A DNA stretch of 64,000 bases from Nocardia beijingensis NBRC 16342 (GTDB lineage: Bacteria; Actinomycetota; Actinomycetes; Mycobacteriales; Mycobacteriaceae). The notes under the pieces were generated by a model. It was not told the DNA's origin. It was given only the letters and a program-made list of their open reading frames with translations, and did not search any database. The DNA lies in the NCBI RefSeq assembly GCF_001612785.1, contig NZ_BDBC01000017.1, positions 1 through 64,000 of the forward strand, given 5' to 3'. Both the position numbers and the translations under genes were made by a program. How positions within the stretch are numbered: the first letter of the stretch is position 1; every line of letters starts with the position of its first letter. Shown here in pieces: positions 29,160 through 38,904 of the stretch.

Positions 29160-29166
29160 GTGCCAC

Positions 29167-29200
29167 GCGCGTCGTCCGGGGTCGCTCCCGGACGACGCGC
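29167..29200 (+). terminator. Terminator-like hairpin after pepA
   Basis: A perfect 14-bp stem (GCGCGTCGTCCGGG ... CCCGGACGACGCGC) with a six-base loop, starting 8 bases after the pepA stop. There is no T run, as is common for actinobacterial terminators. Confidence 0.7.
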
Positions 29201-29355
29201 CTCGTCCACCGGGCCGCGAGGGCGTACACGTTCCACGCTTTCCGGCCCACCGAAAACCGGCGGGTCCGACCAGCGTTCACGACGCCCCGGGAAGCGGCTC
29301 ACCACAGCCCTCAGGACCCACCGGGAAATCGGGCGCAACGGACAAACCGACAGCG

Positions 29356-29718
29356 TCAGAGGTCGTACAGATCGCGCTCCAACTCGCGCTGCCGCTCGAT
29401 CCGCTTGCGCGCGTCGTAGTCGCGCATCCGCTGAGGATATCCGGTCTTGCCGACGTCGTAGACGGGGATGTGCAAATCCTTGGCAAGCCTTCGCGCCCCG
29501 CGCTCGCCGACGATCCGTCGCGTCCATTCACCATCCGCGGCAACAAGGACGACTGTGACATCTGTCACCGTGGTCTTCGGTTCGATGTAGCCCTCGACGC
29601 CCACATGCGTGCGCACCCAGTCGGCCAGATAGCGAGCGTCCTGCCCGGACATCGAATCCCCACGTAGAGTGCCGCCACCCCGGGCGACGCCGCCGCGGAA
29701 ACGATCCAGCAAACCCAA
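29356..29718 (-). CDS. Conserved hypothetical protein with charged C terminus
   Basis: A 120-residue protein from TTG 29718, which has an excellent ribosome site (AGGAAAGGAGGT, 8 bases away). A glycine/arginine-rich lead (LLDRFRGGVARGGGTLRG) precedes a compact alpha/beta core (GYIEPKTTVTDVTVVLVAADGEWTRR, then AKDLHIPVYDVGKTGYPQRM) and a highly charged helix (DYDARKRIERQRELERD). I recognise no family function. The clear start region argues that it is a real gene, although the start codon is TTG. Confidence 0.7.
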   Translation of the reverse strand: MGLLDRFRGGVARGGGTLRGDSMSGQDARYLADWVRTHVGVEGYIEPKTTVTDVTVVLVAADGEWTRRIVGERGARRLAKDLHIPVYDVGKTGYPQRMRDYDARKRIERQRELERDLYDL

Positions 29719-29978
29719 CGACGCCGACCTCCTTTCCTGCACCGGAGAATGTTCACCGCCGGTCTTCCCATACTGCCAGCTCCGCACAGTTGGCCGCCCT
29801 GTGCTACATGGCTTGCGAACGAGTGCAAGGATGGACCGCGGTACAAGAACCACACGGATCTCCGGTGCCACGCACAATGATCGGTGGCTTCCGGACTCCC
29901 GTCGCGACCCGCGGCGGGCGCCCGCAGCGAGATCAACTGTTGTAGAACCCCGTCGAGCAGTCAGAGGAGTCAACGGAC

Positions 29979-31748
29979 ATGGCCTTCTCCGTCCAGATGC
30001 CCGCTCTTGGTGAGAGCGTCACCGAGGGAACGGTGACCAGGTGGCTGAAGCAGGAAGGAGACACGGTCGAGGTCGACGAGCCGCTGCTCGAAGTCTCCAC
30101 CGACAAGGTCGACACCGAGATCCCGTCCCCCGCGGCGGGTGTGCTGTCGAAGATCGTCGCAGGCGAAGACGACGTGGTCGAGGTCGGTGGCGAGCTCGGC
30201 GTGATCAGCGAGCCCGGTGAGGCGGAGTCCTCCGCTCCCGCGCCCGCTCCGGAAGCCGCGGCGCCCGCGCAGGAGACCCCTGTCCCCGCGGAGGAAGCGC
30301 CCGCCGCAGAGCCGCAGGCCGAGCAGGCCGCTCCCGCCGCCGAGGCCGCTCCCGCGTCGTCCGGTGACGGCACGCCGGTGAAGATGCCGGAACTCGGCGA
30401 GTCGGTCACCGAGGGCACCGTCACCCGCTGGCTGAAGTCCGTCGGTGACGAGGTCGCCGTCGACGAGCCGCTGCTCGAGGTCTCCACCGACAAGGTCGAC
30501 ACCGAGATCCCCTCCCCCGTCGCGGGCACCCTGCTGGAGATCTCCGCCCAGGAAGACGACGTCGTTCCCGTCGGCGGGCAGCTCGGCGTCATCGGCAGCG
30601 GAGCACCTGCGGCCGCCGCCCCGGCTCCCGCGCCCGCCCCGGCCCCAGCGCCCGAGCCCGCTCCGAAGCCCGCCCCGGCACCGAAGCCCGAACCGGCCCC
30701 GGCCGCCGCAGCTCCGGCACCGAAGCCCGCGCCCGCTCCGGCTCCCAAGCCCGAACCGGCTCCCGCGCCCGCCGCCACCGCGACCGCCGAATCCTCCAAC
30801 GGCGCAACCCCGTACGTCACTCCGCTGGTCCGCAAGCTGGCCGAGGAGCACAACGTCGACCTCGCCGCGATCACCGGTTCCGGTGTCGGCGGCCGCATCC
30901 GCAAGCAGGACGTGCTCGCCGCCGCCGAGGCCAAGAAGGCGCCTGCTCCGGCCGCCGCCGCGGCTCCCGCTCCGGCCGCGCAGGCGCCCGCGGCGCCCGC
31001 CACCGCCCGTTCGCAGCTGGCCCACCTGGTCGGCACGGTGCAGAAGGCCAACCGCATCCGCCAGATCACCGCGACCAAGACCCGTGAGTCGTTGCAGACC
31101 ACCGCGCAGCTGACCCAGGTGCACGAGGCCGACGTCACCAAGATCGCGGCGCTGCGCAATCAGGCCAAGGCGGCGTTCAAGGAGCGCGAAGGCGTCAACC
31201 TGACCTTCCTGCCGTTCTTCGCCAAGGCCGTGGTCGAGGCGCTCGGCGTGCACCCGAACGTCAACGCCAGCTACGACGAGTCCAGCAAGGAGATCACCTA
31301 CCACGCCTCGGTGCACCTCGGCATCGCCGTCGACACCGAGCAGGGCCTGCTGTCCCCGGTGATCCACAACGCCAGCGACCTGTCGCTGGCCGGGCTCGCG
31401 CGCGCCATCGCCGATATCGCCAACCGGGCCCGCAACGGCGGCCTGAAGCCCGACGAGCTGGCCGGCGGCACCTTCACCATCACCAACATCGGCAGCCAGG
31501 GCGCGCTGTTCGACACCCCGATCCTGCTTCCGCCGCAGGCGGGCATGCTGGGCACCGGCGCGATCGTCAAGCGTCCGGTCGTGGTGACCGACGAGACCGG
31601 CAACGAGTCCATCGGCGTCCGCTCGATGTGCTACCTGCCGCTCACCTACGACCACCGCCTGATCGACGGCGCCGACGCAGGGCGCTTCCTGACCACGATC
31701 CGGCACCGGCTCGAGGAAGCGGCGTTCGAGGCCGATCTCGGCCTGTGA
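29979..31748 (+). CDS. sucB: Dihydrolipoamide acyltransferase E2 with two lipoyl domains (SucB/DlaT)
   Basis: A 589-residue E2 subunit. It has two lipoyl domains (about 1-80 and 120-200), each with [12 protein letters not shown] carrying the lipoyl lysine, separated by long Ala/Pro linkers. A peripheral-subunit-binding domain follows ([19 protein letters not shown]) and then the catalytic domain ending [17 protein letters not shown] (HxxxDG). In mycobacteria the orthologue (Rv2215) serves pyruvate dehydrogenase and the peroxynitrite reductase complex; annotation as 2-oxoglutarate E2 is common. It shares the neighbourhood with lipB and lipA, which make its cofactor. Confidence 0.93.
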   Translation: MAFSVQMPALGESVTEGTVTRWLKQEGDTVEVDEPLLEVSTDKVDTEIPSPAAGVLSKIVAGEDDVVEVGGELGVISEPGEAESSAPAPAPEAAAPAQETPVPAEEAPAAEPQAEQAAPAAEAAPASSGDGTPVKMPELGESVTEGTVTRWLKSVGDEVAVDEPLLEVSTDKVDTEIPSPVAGTLLEISAQEDDVVPVGGQLGVIGSGAPAAAAPAPAPAPAPAPEPAPKPAPAPKPEPAPAAAAPAPKPAPAPAPKPEPAPAPAATATAESSNGATPYVTPLVRKLAEEHNVDLAAITGSGVGGRIRKQDVLAAAEAKKAPAPAAAAAPAPAAQAPAAPATARSQLAHLVGTVQKANRIRQITATKTRESLQTTAQLTQVHEADVTKIAALRNQAKAAFKEREGVNLTFLPFFAKAVVEALGVHPNVNASYDESSKEITYHASVHLGIAVDTEQGLLSPVIHNASDLSLAGLARAIADIANRARNGGLKPDELAGGTFTITNIGSQGALFDTPILLPPQAGMLGTGAIVKRPVVVTDETGNESIGVRSMCYLPLTYDHRLIDGADAGRFLTTIRHRLEEAAFEADLGL

Positions 31749-31767
31749 GGAAGGTCCCGCGGCACGT

Positions 31768-32676
31768 ATGAAGGTCGTGATCGCCGGCTCGTCCGGGTTG
31801 ATCGGGACGGCGCTCGTCGCGGCTCTGCGCCGCGACGGGCACGAGGTCGCCAGGCTGGTGCGCAGGAAACCGGCGGGCCAGGACGAATTCGCCTGGAACC
31901 CCGCCCGCGCCCAGCTGGACGAGCGGGCACTTCGCGGGGCCGACGCCGTGGTCAATCTGTGCGGGGCCGGTGTCGGGCGACGGCGCTGGAACGGCAGCTT
32001 CAAACAGGAGTTGCGCGACAGCAGGATCACACCGACCGACGTGCTGGCCGGGGCCGTGGCCGCCGCGGGCGTGCCCGTGCTGCTCAACGCCAGCGGGGTG
32101 CACTACTACGGCGGCGACACCGGCGATCGGGTGGTGGACGAGACCTCCCCGGCCGGTTCGGGATTCCTCGCCACGTTGTGCCGGGACTGGGAGAAGGCGA
32201 CCGAGCCCGCCGTGGCGGCCGGTGCGCGCACGGTGCTGTTGCGCAGCGCCGTGGTGTTGTCCCGGGCCGGCGGCCTGCTCGGGATGCTGCACCCGCTGTA
32301 CGCGATCGGCTTGGGCGGGCGACTGGGCAACGGCCGCCAGTACACGCCGTGGATCTCCATGGCCGACGAGATCGGCGCGATCGTCTTCGCGCTCACCCAC
32401 GACACGGTGTCCGGTCCGATCAACGTGGTCGGCCCCGCCCCGGTCACCAACGCCGAGTTCAGCCGCGCGCTGGGCCGGGCGCTGCATCGCCCCACTCCGC
32501 TCGTCGTCCCCGCGTTCGCGCTGCACGCGCTGGTCGGTGAGCTGGCGCGGGAGGCGATCCTGCGCGGCCCGAGAGCGATTCCCACCGCCCTCGAGGAAGC
32601 GGGCTACCAGTTCCACCATCCCACCATCGGCGCCGCGCTGGCGGCCACGGTGGGACGACCCGGAGACGCTCGATGA
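31768..32676 (+). CDS. TIGR01777 family NAD(P)-binding epimerase
   Basis: A 302-residue short-chain dehydrogenase-like protein with the N-terminal Rossmann motif [30 protein letters not shown], and [12 protein letters not shown] with the catalytic Tyr, followed by a C-terminal DUF1731 segment ([16 protein letters not shown]). It matches Rv2216. The cellular substrate is unknown. It starts 19 bases after sucB and overlaps the next gene by 4 bases. Confidence 0.88.
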   Translation: MKVVIAGSSGLIGTALVAALRRDGHEVARLVRRKPAGQDEFAWNPARAQLDERALRGADAVVNLCGAGVGRRRWNGSFKQELRDSRITPTDVLAGAVAAAGVPVLLNASGVHYYGGDTGDRVVDETSPAGSGFLATLCRDWEKATEPAVAAGARTVLLRSAVVLSRAGGLLGMLHPLYAIGLGGRLGNGRQYTPWISMADEIGAIVFALTHDTVSGPINVVGPAPVTNAEFSRALGRALHRPTPLVVPAFALHALVGELAREAILRGPRAIPTALEEAGYQFHHPTIGAALAATVGRPGDAR

Positions 32677-33209
32677 CCGACCGAATCGACACCAGGCCCG
32701 CCACCGTCATCCGCGACGCCACCACCGACGATCTTCCGGCGATCCTCGACATCCACAACACGAACATCGCCACCTCCACCGCGATCTGGGACACCGAGCG
32801 CGTCGGCCTGGACGAGCGCCTCGGCTGGTTCCGCACCCGCACGGGCGCCGGGCTGCCCGTGCTGGCCGCCGAGATCGACGGGCAACTGGCCGGTTACGCG
32901 AGCTACGGGCCGTGGCGCGCCAAGTCGGGATACCGCTACACGGTGGAGAACTCCGTGTACGTCGACGAACGTTTCCAGCGTCGCGGCATCGCCACCGCCC
33001 TGCTCACCGAACTCATCGACCGTGCGCGCCGCGCGGAGAACGTGCACGCCATGATCGCCGCCATCGAATCCTCCAACACCGGTTCGATCCTGCTGCACGA
33101 GCGCTTCGGCTTCCGCACCGTCGGCGTGCTGCCCGAGGTGGGCCACAAGTTCGGCCGCTGGATGGATCTGACGCTCATGCAGCTGACCTTGCCGGTCGAG
33201 GTCGACTGA
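32673..33209 (+). CDS. GNAT acetyltransferase, phosphinothricin/methionine-sulfoximine type
   Basis: A 178-residue acetyltransferase of the Pat/MnaT group, with [36 protein letters not shown], the CoA loop [13 protein letters not shown], and [20 protein letters not shown]. Relatives acetylate methionine sulfone/sulfoximine or phosphinothricin. It overlaps the epimerase gene (ATGA), an addition relative to M. tuberculosis, where lipB follows directly. Confidence 0.85.
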   Translation: MTDRIDTRPATVIRDATTDDLPAILDIHNTNIATSTAIWDTERVGLDERLGWFRTRTGAGLPVLAAEIDGQLAGYASYGPWRAKSGYRYTVENSVYVDERFQRRGIATALLTELIDRARRAENVHAMIAAIESSNTGSILLHERFGFRTVGVLPEVGHKFGRWMDLTLMQLTLPVEVD

Positions 33210-33775
33210 CCCGCGGCTGCACACCGGGCCTGCCGAATGCGCCAGCAGCGTTGGGCGTGCGTTCGTTGAATCCACGCCGGGCACCGAGCCATTCGGCGCC
33301 GCTGCGAGCGCGCGGGGTATTGCACTCGCCCACCGGGCAGGTGTCAGTGACGAAATGTGTTTCCGCCAGTTCGTCGCGGCGAGCTCGGGCACCACCACAG
33401 TCGGCCGTGCACTGGACCACCCGGTGCGCCCGCGCTGACCACGCGCGGTCGGCGCAGTAATCTGCCGCCGACCACAACGACCCCACCGAGCTGCCGCCGA
33501 TGGCCGGTCACGGCGTAGCCGAGGGTTTCGCGGATGCGGCCGCCGCTGAGTCCTCGCGACACCCGGCCGCAAGCGACTCCGCCCGCCGCACGGCCGCTCG
33601 CCTACCTGGGACGCGGGCCGTCATCGCCTGCTCGAGGCGCAGGCCGGTAGCGACCGCGAGCCTCGTTCACGTCAGCAACCTTGTCAGCTCTCCCCCGGCA
33701 ACCCCGATTCAGCTGTGGGGGCTCTCACCTCCCGGTGCTGGAAACGGCTGACCCCCTGGGCGTACCGTCATCGCT
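33210..33775. other. Intergenic region of 566 bases
   Basis: No gene recognisable by homology. A minus-strand frame (33175-33486) with several cysteines (YCADRAW, QCTADC, TCPVGEC) is treated as a finding rather than a gene because it overlaps the acetyltransferase by 35 bases. A lipB promoter must lie near the right end; none was recognised with confidence. Confidence 0.4.
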
Positions 33776-34522
33776 GTGACCAAGCCGCGCACCACCGTGT
33801 CCGCCCGCTTCGATACGACCCCGATCGTGGTCGACGACCTCGGGCTGATCGACTACCACGCCGCCTGGGACCTGCAACGCGACATCGCCGAGCAGCGCGC
33901 CGACGGCACCGGATCCGATCATCTCCTGCTGCTCGAGCACCCCTCCGTGTACACCGCGGGCCGCCGCACCGAGACCGACGATCTGCCGATCGACGGCAGC
34001 CCGGTGGTGCAGGTCGATCGCGGCGGCAAGATCACCTGGCACGGTCCCGGCCAACTGGTCGGCTATCCCATCGTGCGGCTCGCCGAGCCGGTCGACGTCG
34101 TCGGCTATGTGCGCCGCCTCGAGCAGGCGTTGATCACGGTGTGCACCGGCCTCGGCCTGGTCTGCGGCCGCGTCGAGGGCCGTTCCGGCGTCTGGCTGCC
34201 CGCCACCGAGTGGCACGCCGAACGCAAGATCGCCGCGATCGGCGTGCGCGTGCAGCGCGGCGTGGCCCTGCACGGCGTCTCGTTGAACTGCAACGCCGCC
34301 CTCGACGGGTTCCAGGCCATCGTCCCGTGCGGCATCCGCGACGCGGGCGTCACCACGCTGACCCGCGAACTCGGCCGCGAAGTCACCGTCGCCGAGATCA
34401 AGCCGCTGGTGGCCGACGCGGTCATCCGCGCGCTGGACGGCGACCTGCCGGTCACCGACCACGACATAACCCGCGTCACCCCTGGTGACACCACCCCGCG
34501 GTCCGCGATCACGACGGCGTAA
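33776..34522 (+). CDS. lipB: Octanoyl-[acyl carrier protein] transferase LipB
   Basis: A 248-residue transferase with [36 protein letters not shown] sequence (here [14 protein letters not shown]), the lysine segment [18 protein letters not shown], and the catalytic cysteine in [17 protein letters not shown]. It moves octanoate from acyl carrier protein to E2 and GcvH lysines. GTG 33776 is the start; lipA begins 10 bases after the stop. Confidence 0.94.
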   Translation: MTKPRTTVSARFDTTPIVVDDLGLIDYHAAWDLQRDIAEQRADGTGSDHLLLLEHPSVYTAGRRTETDDLPIDGSPVVQVDRGGKITWHGPGQLVGYPIVRLAEPVDVVGYVRRLEQALITVCTGLGLVCGRVEGRSGVWLPATEWHAERKIAAIGVRVQRGVALHGVSLNCNAALDGFQAIVPCGIRDAGVTTLTRELGREVTVAEIKPLVADAVIRALDGDLPVTDHDITRVTPGDTTPRSAITTA

Positions 34523-34532
34523 GGTCGATCAA

Positions 34533-35573
34533 GTGACCTCAGTCGACACCCCGACACCACACGGCGCGGCCGCACCCAACGGCCGCAAGCTCCTGCGCAT
34601 CGAAGCCCGCAACGCGGAAACCCCGATCGAGCGCAAACCCAAGTGGATCCGCACCCGCGCCACCATGGGCCCCGAGTACTCCGAACTCAAGGGCTTGGTG
34701 AAGCGCGAAGGCCTGCACACCGTCTGTGAGGAAGCGGGCTGCCCCAACATCTTCGAATGCTGGGAGGACCGCGAGGCCACCTTCTTGATCGGCGGCGAAC
34801 AGTGCACCCGCCGCTGCGATTTCTGCCAGATCGACACCGGCAAGCCCGCCGCCCTCGACCGCGACGAACCCCGCCGCGTCGCCGAAAGCGTCCAGGCCAT
34901 GGGCCTGCGCTACTCCACCATCACCGGCGTCGCCCGCGACGACCTGGAAGACGGCGGCGCGTGGCTCTACGCCGAAACCGTCCGCGCCATCAAGCGTTTG
35001 AACCCGCACACCGGCGTGGAACTGTTGATCCCCGACTTCAACGCGAACCCCGACCAGCTCGCCGAGGTCTTCTCCGCGCGCCCGGAAGTGCTGGCGCACA
35101 ACCTCGAGACGGTCCCCCGCATCTTCAAGCGCATCCGCCCGGCCTTCCGCTACGAGCGCTCCCTCGCGGTCCTGACCGCCGCCCGCGAAGCCGGTCTGGT
35201 CACCAAGTCGAACCTCATCCTCGGCATGGGCGAAACCCCCGAGGAAGTCACCCAGGCCATGCGCGACCTGCACGAGGCAGGCTGCGACATCCTCACCATC
35301 ACCCAATACCTGCGCCCCTCCCCCCGCCACCACCCCGTGGACCGCTGGGTGAAGCCGGAGGAGTTCGTCGAGCACTCCAAGACGGCCGAGGAGATCGGCT
35401 TCGCAGGAGTCATGGCCGGCCCCCTGGTCCGCTCCTCCTACCGGGCCGGACGGCTCTACGCCCAGGCGATGGCCCACCACGGCCGCGAGATCGCCCCGGA
35501 AATGGCGCATCTCGCCGAGGAAGGCACGGCCTCCCAGGAAGCCAGTTCCGTGTTGGCCCGCTTCGGCAGCTGA
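34533..35573 (+). CDS. lipA: Lipoyl synthase LipA (radical SAM)
   Basis: A 346-residue radical SAM enzyme. It has the auxiliary-cluster cysteines in [12 protein letters not shown], the radical SAM motif CTRRCDFC and the C-terminal RSSYRAGRL serine that ligates the auxiliary cluster. It inserts two sulfurs into octanoyl groups using its own auxiliary 4Fe-4S cluster. GTG 34533 is the start. It is the last gene that follows the M. tuberculosis order. Confidence 0.95.
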   Translation: MTSVDTPTPHGAAAPNGRKLLRIEARNAETPIERKPKWIRTRATMGPEYSELKGLVKREGLHTVCEEAGCPNIFECWEDREATFLIGGEQCTRRCDFCQIDTGKPAALDRDEPRRVAESVQAMGLRYSTITGVARDDLEDGGAWLYAETVRAIKRLNPHTGVELLIPDFNANPDQLAEVFSARPEVLAHNLETVPRIFKRIRPAFRYERSLAVLTAAREAGLVTKSNLILGMGETPEEVTQAMRDLHEAGCDILTITQYLRPSPRHHPVDRWVKPEEFVEHSKTAEEIGFAGVMAGPLVRSSYRAGRLYAQAMAHHGREIAPEMAHLAEEGTASQEASSVLARFGS

Positions 35574-35658
35574 CTTTACCTGCCTGCGCAGAGCAGCACA
35601 TCGCATCACCCGCCACCCGCTCTGCACTCTGGTAGGGGACTGAAAGTAGAGCAACAAC

Positions 35659-35695
35659 CTTTTTATTATACTTTTCGATATCTCGGATATAGTTA
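35659..35695 (+). promoter_or_regulatory. AT-rich promoter region of the Fic gene
   Basis: An unusually AT-rich segment (TTTTTATTATAC, then CGATATC, GGATATAGTTAC) in a very GC-rich genome. It contains TATAGT (35688-35693), which fits a -10 box, and a short inverted repeat ATATC-TCG-GATAT (35678-35690) that could be an operator. A GAAGGAGA ribosome site precedes the ATG at 35730. Confidence 0.5.
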
Positions 35696-35729
35696 CGCCA
35701 GGCTTGGTTGACCTTTCGAAGGAGACGCC

Positions 35730-36917
35730 ATGAGCTGGCCACCGCATCACATCGAAAGCCGCGCCTGGCTGCCCCGCCATCGCCAGGGGTCACGCGCCGA
35801 CCGAACCCTCACCGAAATCGAGGTCTCGATCCCACCCCGGATCGCCGATCTCCCCTACTCGGTGGGGGGTACCGCTGCACGCGCGCACGAGGATGCCGTG
35901 ATCGCGGTCGTTCGGCTCGAAGCAGGATATGGCCAACATCTGGCGCCGTTGGCGGACTTTTTGCTCCGTAGCGAATCCGTGGCGTCTTCAAAAATCGAGC
36001 ACATCGATGCGGGCTGGCGAGCATTCGGCCGAGCGATCGCCGGCGGAAAGGCGAGCGAGGAGGCGAAGTCACAGCTGGCCGCGGTACGGACGTTGGCCGC
36101 ACTGGTCACCGCGGCCGGCGACGGTCCGATCACGCTTGCCTCTCTGCTCGAGGCACACCGTCTGCTGATGGCGCCCGATTACTACACCGCACAGGACTCG
36201 GGCAGGCTGCGGACGGTGCAGAACTGGATCGGGGGCAGTGACTACACGCCGATCGACGCGCTGTTCGTTCCGCCTCCGCCGGAACTGGTCACGGAACTGA
36301 TGGACGATTTGCTCACCTTTGTCGGCCGTAGCGATCTGCCGATCCTCGCGCAAGCCGCCATCGCGCACGCCCAGTTCGAATCCATCCATCCGTTCACCGA
36401 CGGCAACGGGCGGATCGGGCGGGCCCTCATCAGCGCGATCCTCCGTCGTCGCGGGTTGACCCAGCGGGTTACAGTTCCGTTGGCCTCAGCGATGCTCGCC
36501 GACACCGGCCGCTACTTCGCTCAGCTGAACGGCTACCGCCAAGGCCGCGTGGACGAGTTCGTCGAGTACGTCTCCACGGCGACGATCCATTCCTGTGAGG
36601 CTGCCCAGGAGTCGGCCCGAACACTCGCCGATCTTCCAGCCCGGTGGCGCGCGATCGCCAGACCACGAGCGAACTCCGCCGACGAATCAGTACTGGCTGC
36701 GTTGCTCGACACACCGATATTCAACGCAGATACCGCGCAGAAGATGACCGGCACCACCGAAGCCAGCGTCTATCGGGCCCTTAGCAGGTTGACGGAAGCT
36801 GGTGTCCTCGAAGTGCTTTCGGAGAACAAACGCAATCGCATCTGGGCGGCAACCGACGTGCTGGCCGAACTCGACGCCCTCTCCGCCGCCATCGGCAAAC
36901 GAACCACGCGGATGTAG
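35730..36917 (+). CDS. Fic family protein (AMP-transferase fold) with C-terminal winged helix
   Basis: A 395-residue Fic protein. The catalytic motif HPFTDGNGRIGR (about 220-231) is intact. An N-terminal helix has SSKIEH (about 86-91), resembling the class II inhibitory motif [S/T]xxxE[G/N] but with His after Glu. A C-terminal winged helix (about 320-395; NADTAQKMTGTTEASVYRALSRL) probably binds DNA. Fic enzymes attach AMP or related groups to proteins; this domain order is common in chromosomal Fic proteins and some toxin systems. No separate antitoxin gene is seen. It begins the accessory region. Confidence 0.88.
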   Translation: MSWPPHHIESRAWLPRHRQGSRADRTLTEIEVSIPPRIADLPYSVGGTAARAHEDAVIAVVRLEAGYGQHLAPLADFLLRSESVASSKIEHIDAGWRAFGRAIAGGKASEEAKSQLAAVRTLAALVTAAGDGPITLASLLEAHRLLMAPDYYTAQDSGRLRTVQNWIGGSDYTPIDALFVPPPPELVTELMDDLLTFVGRSDLPILAQAAIAHAQFESIHPFTDGNGRIGRALISAILRRRGLTQRVTVPLASAMLADTGRYFAQLNGYRQGRVDEFVEYVSTATIHSCEAAQESARTLADLPARWRAIARPRANSADESVLAALLDTPIFNADTAQKMTGTTEASVYRALSRLTEAGVLEVLSENKRNRIWAATDVLAELDALSAAIGKRTTRM

Positions 36918-37150
36918 TCGCCGCATCCCACGAGAGGAGCGCTGTCCTCACCCGCATCAGCTCATCAGCTCCTGGCTCCCCGCGACCGGGCGTTGCTTAC
37001 CGGCGTCGGATCGTGCGGACGGCCCGCCGAACCCGTCGCCTATGAGATCGACCTGCTGAGAGCGCAACTGCTCTTGCGAAAACTGATGCAACTCAACGTC
37101 GCTCCTGGTTCCATAGATACGCGGTAGATTGTGCCGAGGTGGGGGTTTTC

Positions 37151-37726
37151 GTGGCTGAGGATGGATCGCAGGCCGAACTGGTGATCGATGGACCGGTCCG
37201 TCCTGCGTCAGTCCTGCGTGGCTCTCCCTCCCGGAGAACAGACTTGATGGAGGCATTCCAGGAGGCTTACGTGCGCGCTGTCGCCGCCGCGGCGGGTTGT
37301 GTCGTCGTCGGACGTCCGGAGATAGACGAGGGCGTCGACATCGTTCTGAGCCATACTTCGAATCGGCATCGCGCGGGCAGAGCCCGGCTCGAGATCCAGA
37401 TGAAGGCGACGGCGACGGCGCTGGCGGCCGACGGCGCGAGCATCAGCGCCCGGATCACCCGGAACCGCTACGACTATTTCAGGACCGATGACCCAGCGGT
37501 GGCCAAGATCGTCGTAATCATGCATGTGCCCAAGCTGCAGGACGATTGGGTGTACCTCTCCGAAGACGCCCTCGTGGTCCGGCACCGCGCCTACTGGGTG
37601 AGTCTGCGCGGCTTCCCGGCGACCGCATCTGCGGATATCACCGTCTCCGCACCGTGTTCGAATACGTTCGACGATATCGCCCTCTGCACGATAATGAAGA
37701 GAGTGGGCAAAGGGGATCGGCCATGA
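37151..37726 (+). CDS. DUF4365 (PD-(D/E)xK nuclease-like) protein
   Basis: A 191-residue protein with the DUF4365 pattern. RRTDLMEAFQEAYVRAVAAAAG opens the domain; EIDEGVDIVL and RLEIQMKATA supply the Asp and Glu-x-Gln-x-Lys set of a PD-(D/E)xK nuclease fold; then NRYDYFRTDD, VVIMHVP, DDWVYL and AYWVSLRG. GTG 37151 has a GAGGTGGGGG ribosome site; GTG 37139 is an alternative. The stop overlaps the next ATG (ATGA), so the two genes are a translationally coupled pair. Nuclease activity is inferred from the fold only. Confidence 0.75.
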   Translation: MAEDGSQAELVIDGPVRPASVLRGSPSRRTDLMEAFQEAYVRAVAAAAGCVVVGRPEIDEGVDIVLSHTSNRHRAGRARLEIQMKATATALAADGASISARITRNRYDYFRTDDPAVAKIVVIMHVPKLQDDWVYLSEDALVVRHRAYWVSLRGFPATASADITVSAPCSNTFDDIALCTIMKRVGKGDRP

Positions 37727-38904
37727 GCTCGGCGGCCGATCGGGCGATGGATGACTACGATCAAGCCACCGTCGCCTACTTGCTGCGCAGATTCGGGTGG
37801 CATTTCTCGTATTCGATTCCGGAGTCCTACGAAGTCTGGTCGAATGAGACGGTCCCCGAGCAGGAAATCCTGCTTCCGATCAATGCGACCAAAGGGGACT
37901 ACGCGCAACTACTGCGGCGTGCATTCAAGACGCTGGTCTATGAGCACGGCGCAGAGGTCGAGCGGACGAGCCGTCTGCTGATGTTCCAGCGACGATCCGA
38001 CTTGGAATCGACGAAGTGGGCCAAGGAGACCCCGGTCGACGCGGGGATGATCGCTTGGGAGGAGGGCGAGCGTCTGCTCGCGGCGGCGAGGCTGTGTCTG
38101 GTGGCCGCCGCGAAGGCGACCAAGGAATCGCGGCGCTACTTCGGGAACACCGCCGCCTACGTCGCCCGCAGATTCCTCGAAAGTACCTTTATGGGACAAA
38201 CGGAATTGGGCAGCTTCGTGGTCACCGCCTACACCCCGGCCGATCGGTACTTCTACTTCAGCAAAGCCATCGAGGACGCGGCTCCCGGAAAGCTTTTCGA
38301 GACCCGAAATCGATGCCGCACAGGGGCCGAGATACTCGACAAGTTCGACGAGATAACGGCCGCTACGCGCTCGGCCTTGGATGAGTACCAAAGCAGGCCA
38401 CGTGTCGAGATATTCGACGAACTGGTACAGACAGGAATGTCCTATGAGATGTCCAGCGCGCTGTCCTCGCTGTGCATGAACGGAGACGGCGCGGTGACCA
38501 TCATTCGCAAACCCAACCTCTCCGGGCGCGAATTGCGGTGCGAATACCGCTTCGACGCGGTGGAGTCCCCCATCCTGCGCCGGGTCGCCGACCGGTTCGC
38601 CGAGACCCGCGAACCGGAACCAGTGAACTTGACCGGCGAGGTCACCTTGCTCGCCCATGAGTCGGCCACGGAGAGACGCCTGATCCGATTGCATGTCGAC
38701 AACCGCCCCGATATCCGGATCGTCCGAGTCGAACTGTCCGAGGGACAATACGAACTCGCCCTCGAGGCCCATCGTCAAGACAAACCACTCAAGCTATCCG
38801 GCACCGTCCACAGAGTCGGCCGATACCAGTGGCTGACCGATCCCGTCGACGTCGAATTGCTCCCCGACGGCAGCAATGACGACCCGTTATGGGGACAGCA
38901 TTGA
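37723..38904 (+). CDS. Hypothetical protein coupled to the DUF4365 gene
   Basis: A 393-residue soluble protein that I do not recognise. The N terminus (MDDYDQATVAYLLRRFGWHFSY-like segment) is followed by a helical region (about 60-260) with KGDYAQLLRRAFKTLVYEHG and EEGERLLAAARLCLVAAAKA. The C-terminal third is beta-rich and repetitive (VNLTGEVTLLAHESATERR, VRVELSEGQYELALEA). No membrane helix, signal peptide or P-loop is visible. Its ATG overlaps the DUF4365 stop. As a partner of a nuclease-like protein it may be a sensor or effector, but that is inference. Confidence 0.65.
   Translation: MSSAADRAMDDYDQATVAYLLRRFGWHFSYSIPESYEVWSNETVPEQEILLPINATKGDYAQLLRRAFKTLVYEHGAEVERTSRLLMFQRRSDLESTKWAKETPVDAGMIAWEEGERLLAAARLCLVAAAKATKESRRYFGNTAAYVARRFLESTFMGQTELGSFVVTAYTPADRYFYFSKAIEDAAPGKLFETRNRCRTGAEILDKFDEITAATRSALDEYQSRPRVEIFDELVQTGMSYEMSSALSSLCMNGDGAVTIIRKPNLSGRELRCEYRFDAVESPILRRVADRFAETREPEPVNLTGEVTLLAHESATERRLIRLHVDNRPDIRIVRVELSEGQYELALEAHRQDKPLKLSGTVHRVGRYQWLTDPVDVELLPDGSNDDPLWGQH

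Noticed and set aside
26825..29419. An 864-codon plus-strand frame overlapping the TetR and pepA genes
   Set aside because: Arg- and Pro-rich translation in the wrong frame of both real genes; no recognisable domain.
29970..32087. A 705-codon open frame on the minus strand across sucB
   Set aside because: It mirrors the Ala/Pro-rich sucB coding strand; the protein is Gly/Arg/His-rich with no known domain, and long antisense frames are common in GC-rich genes.
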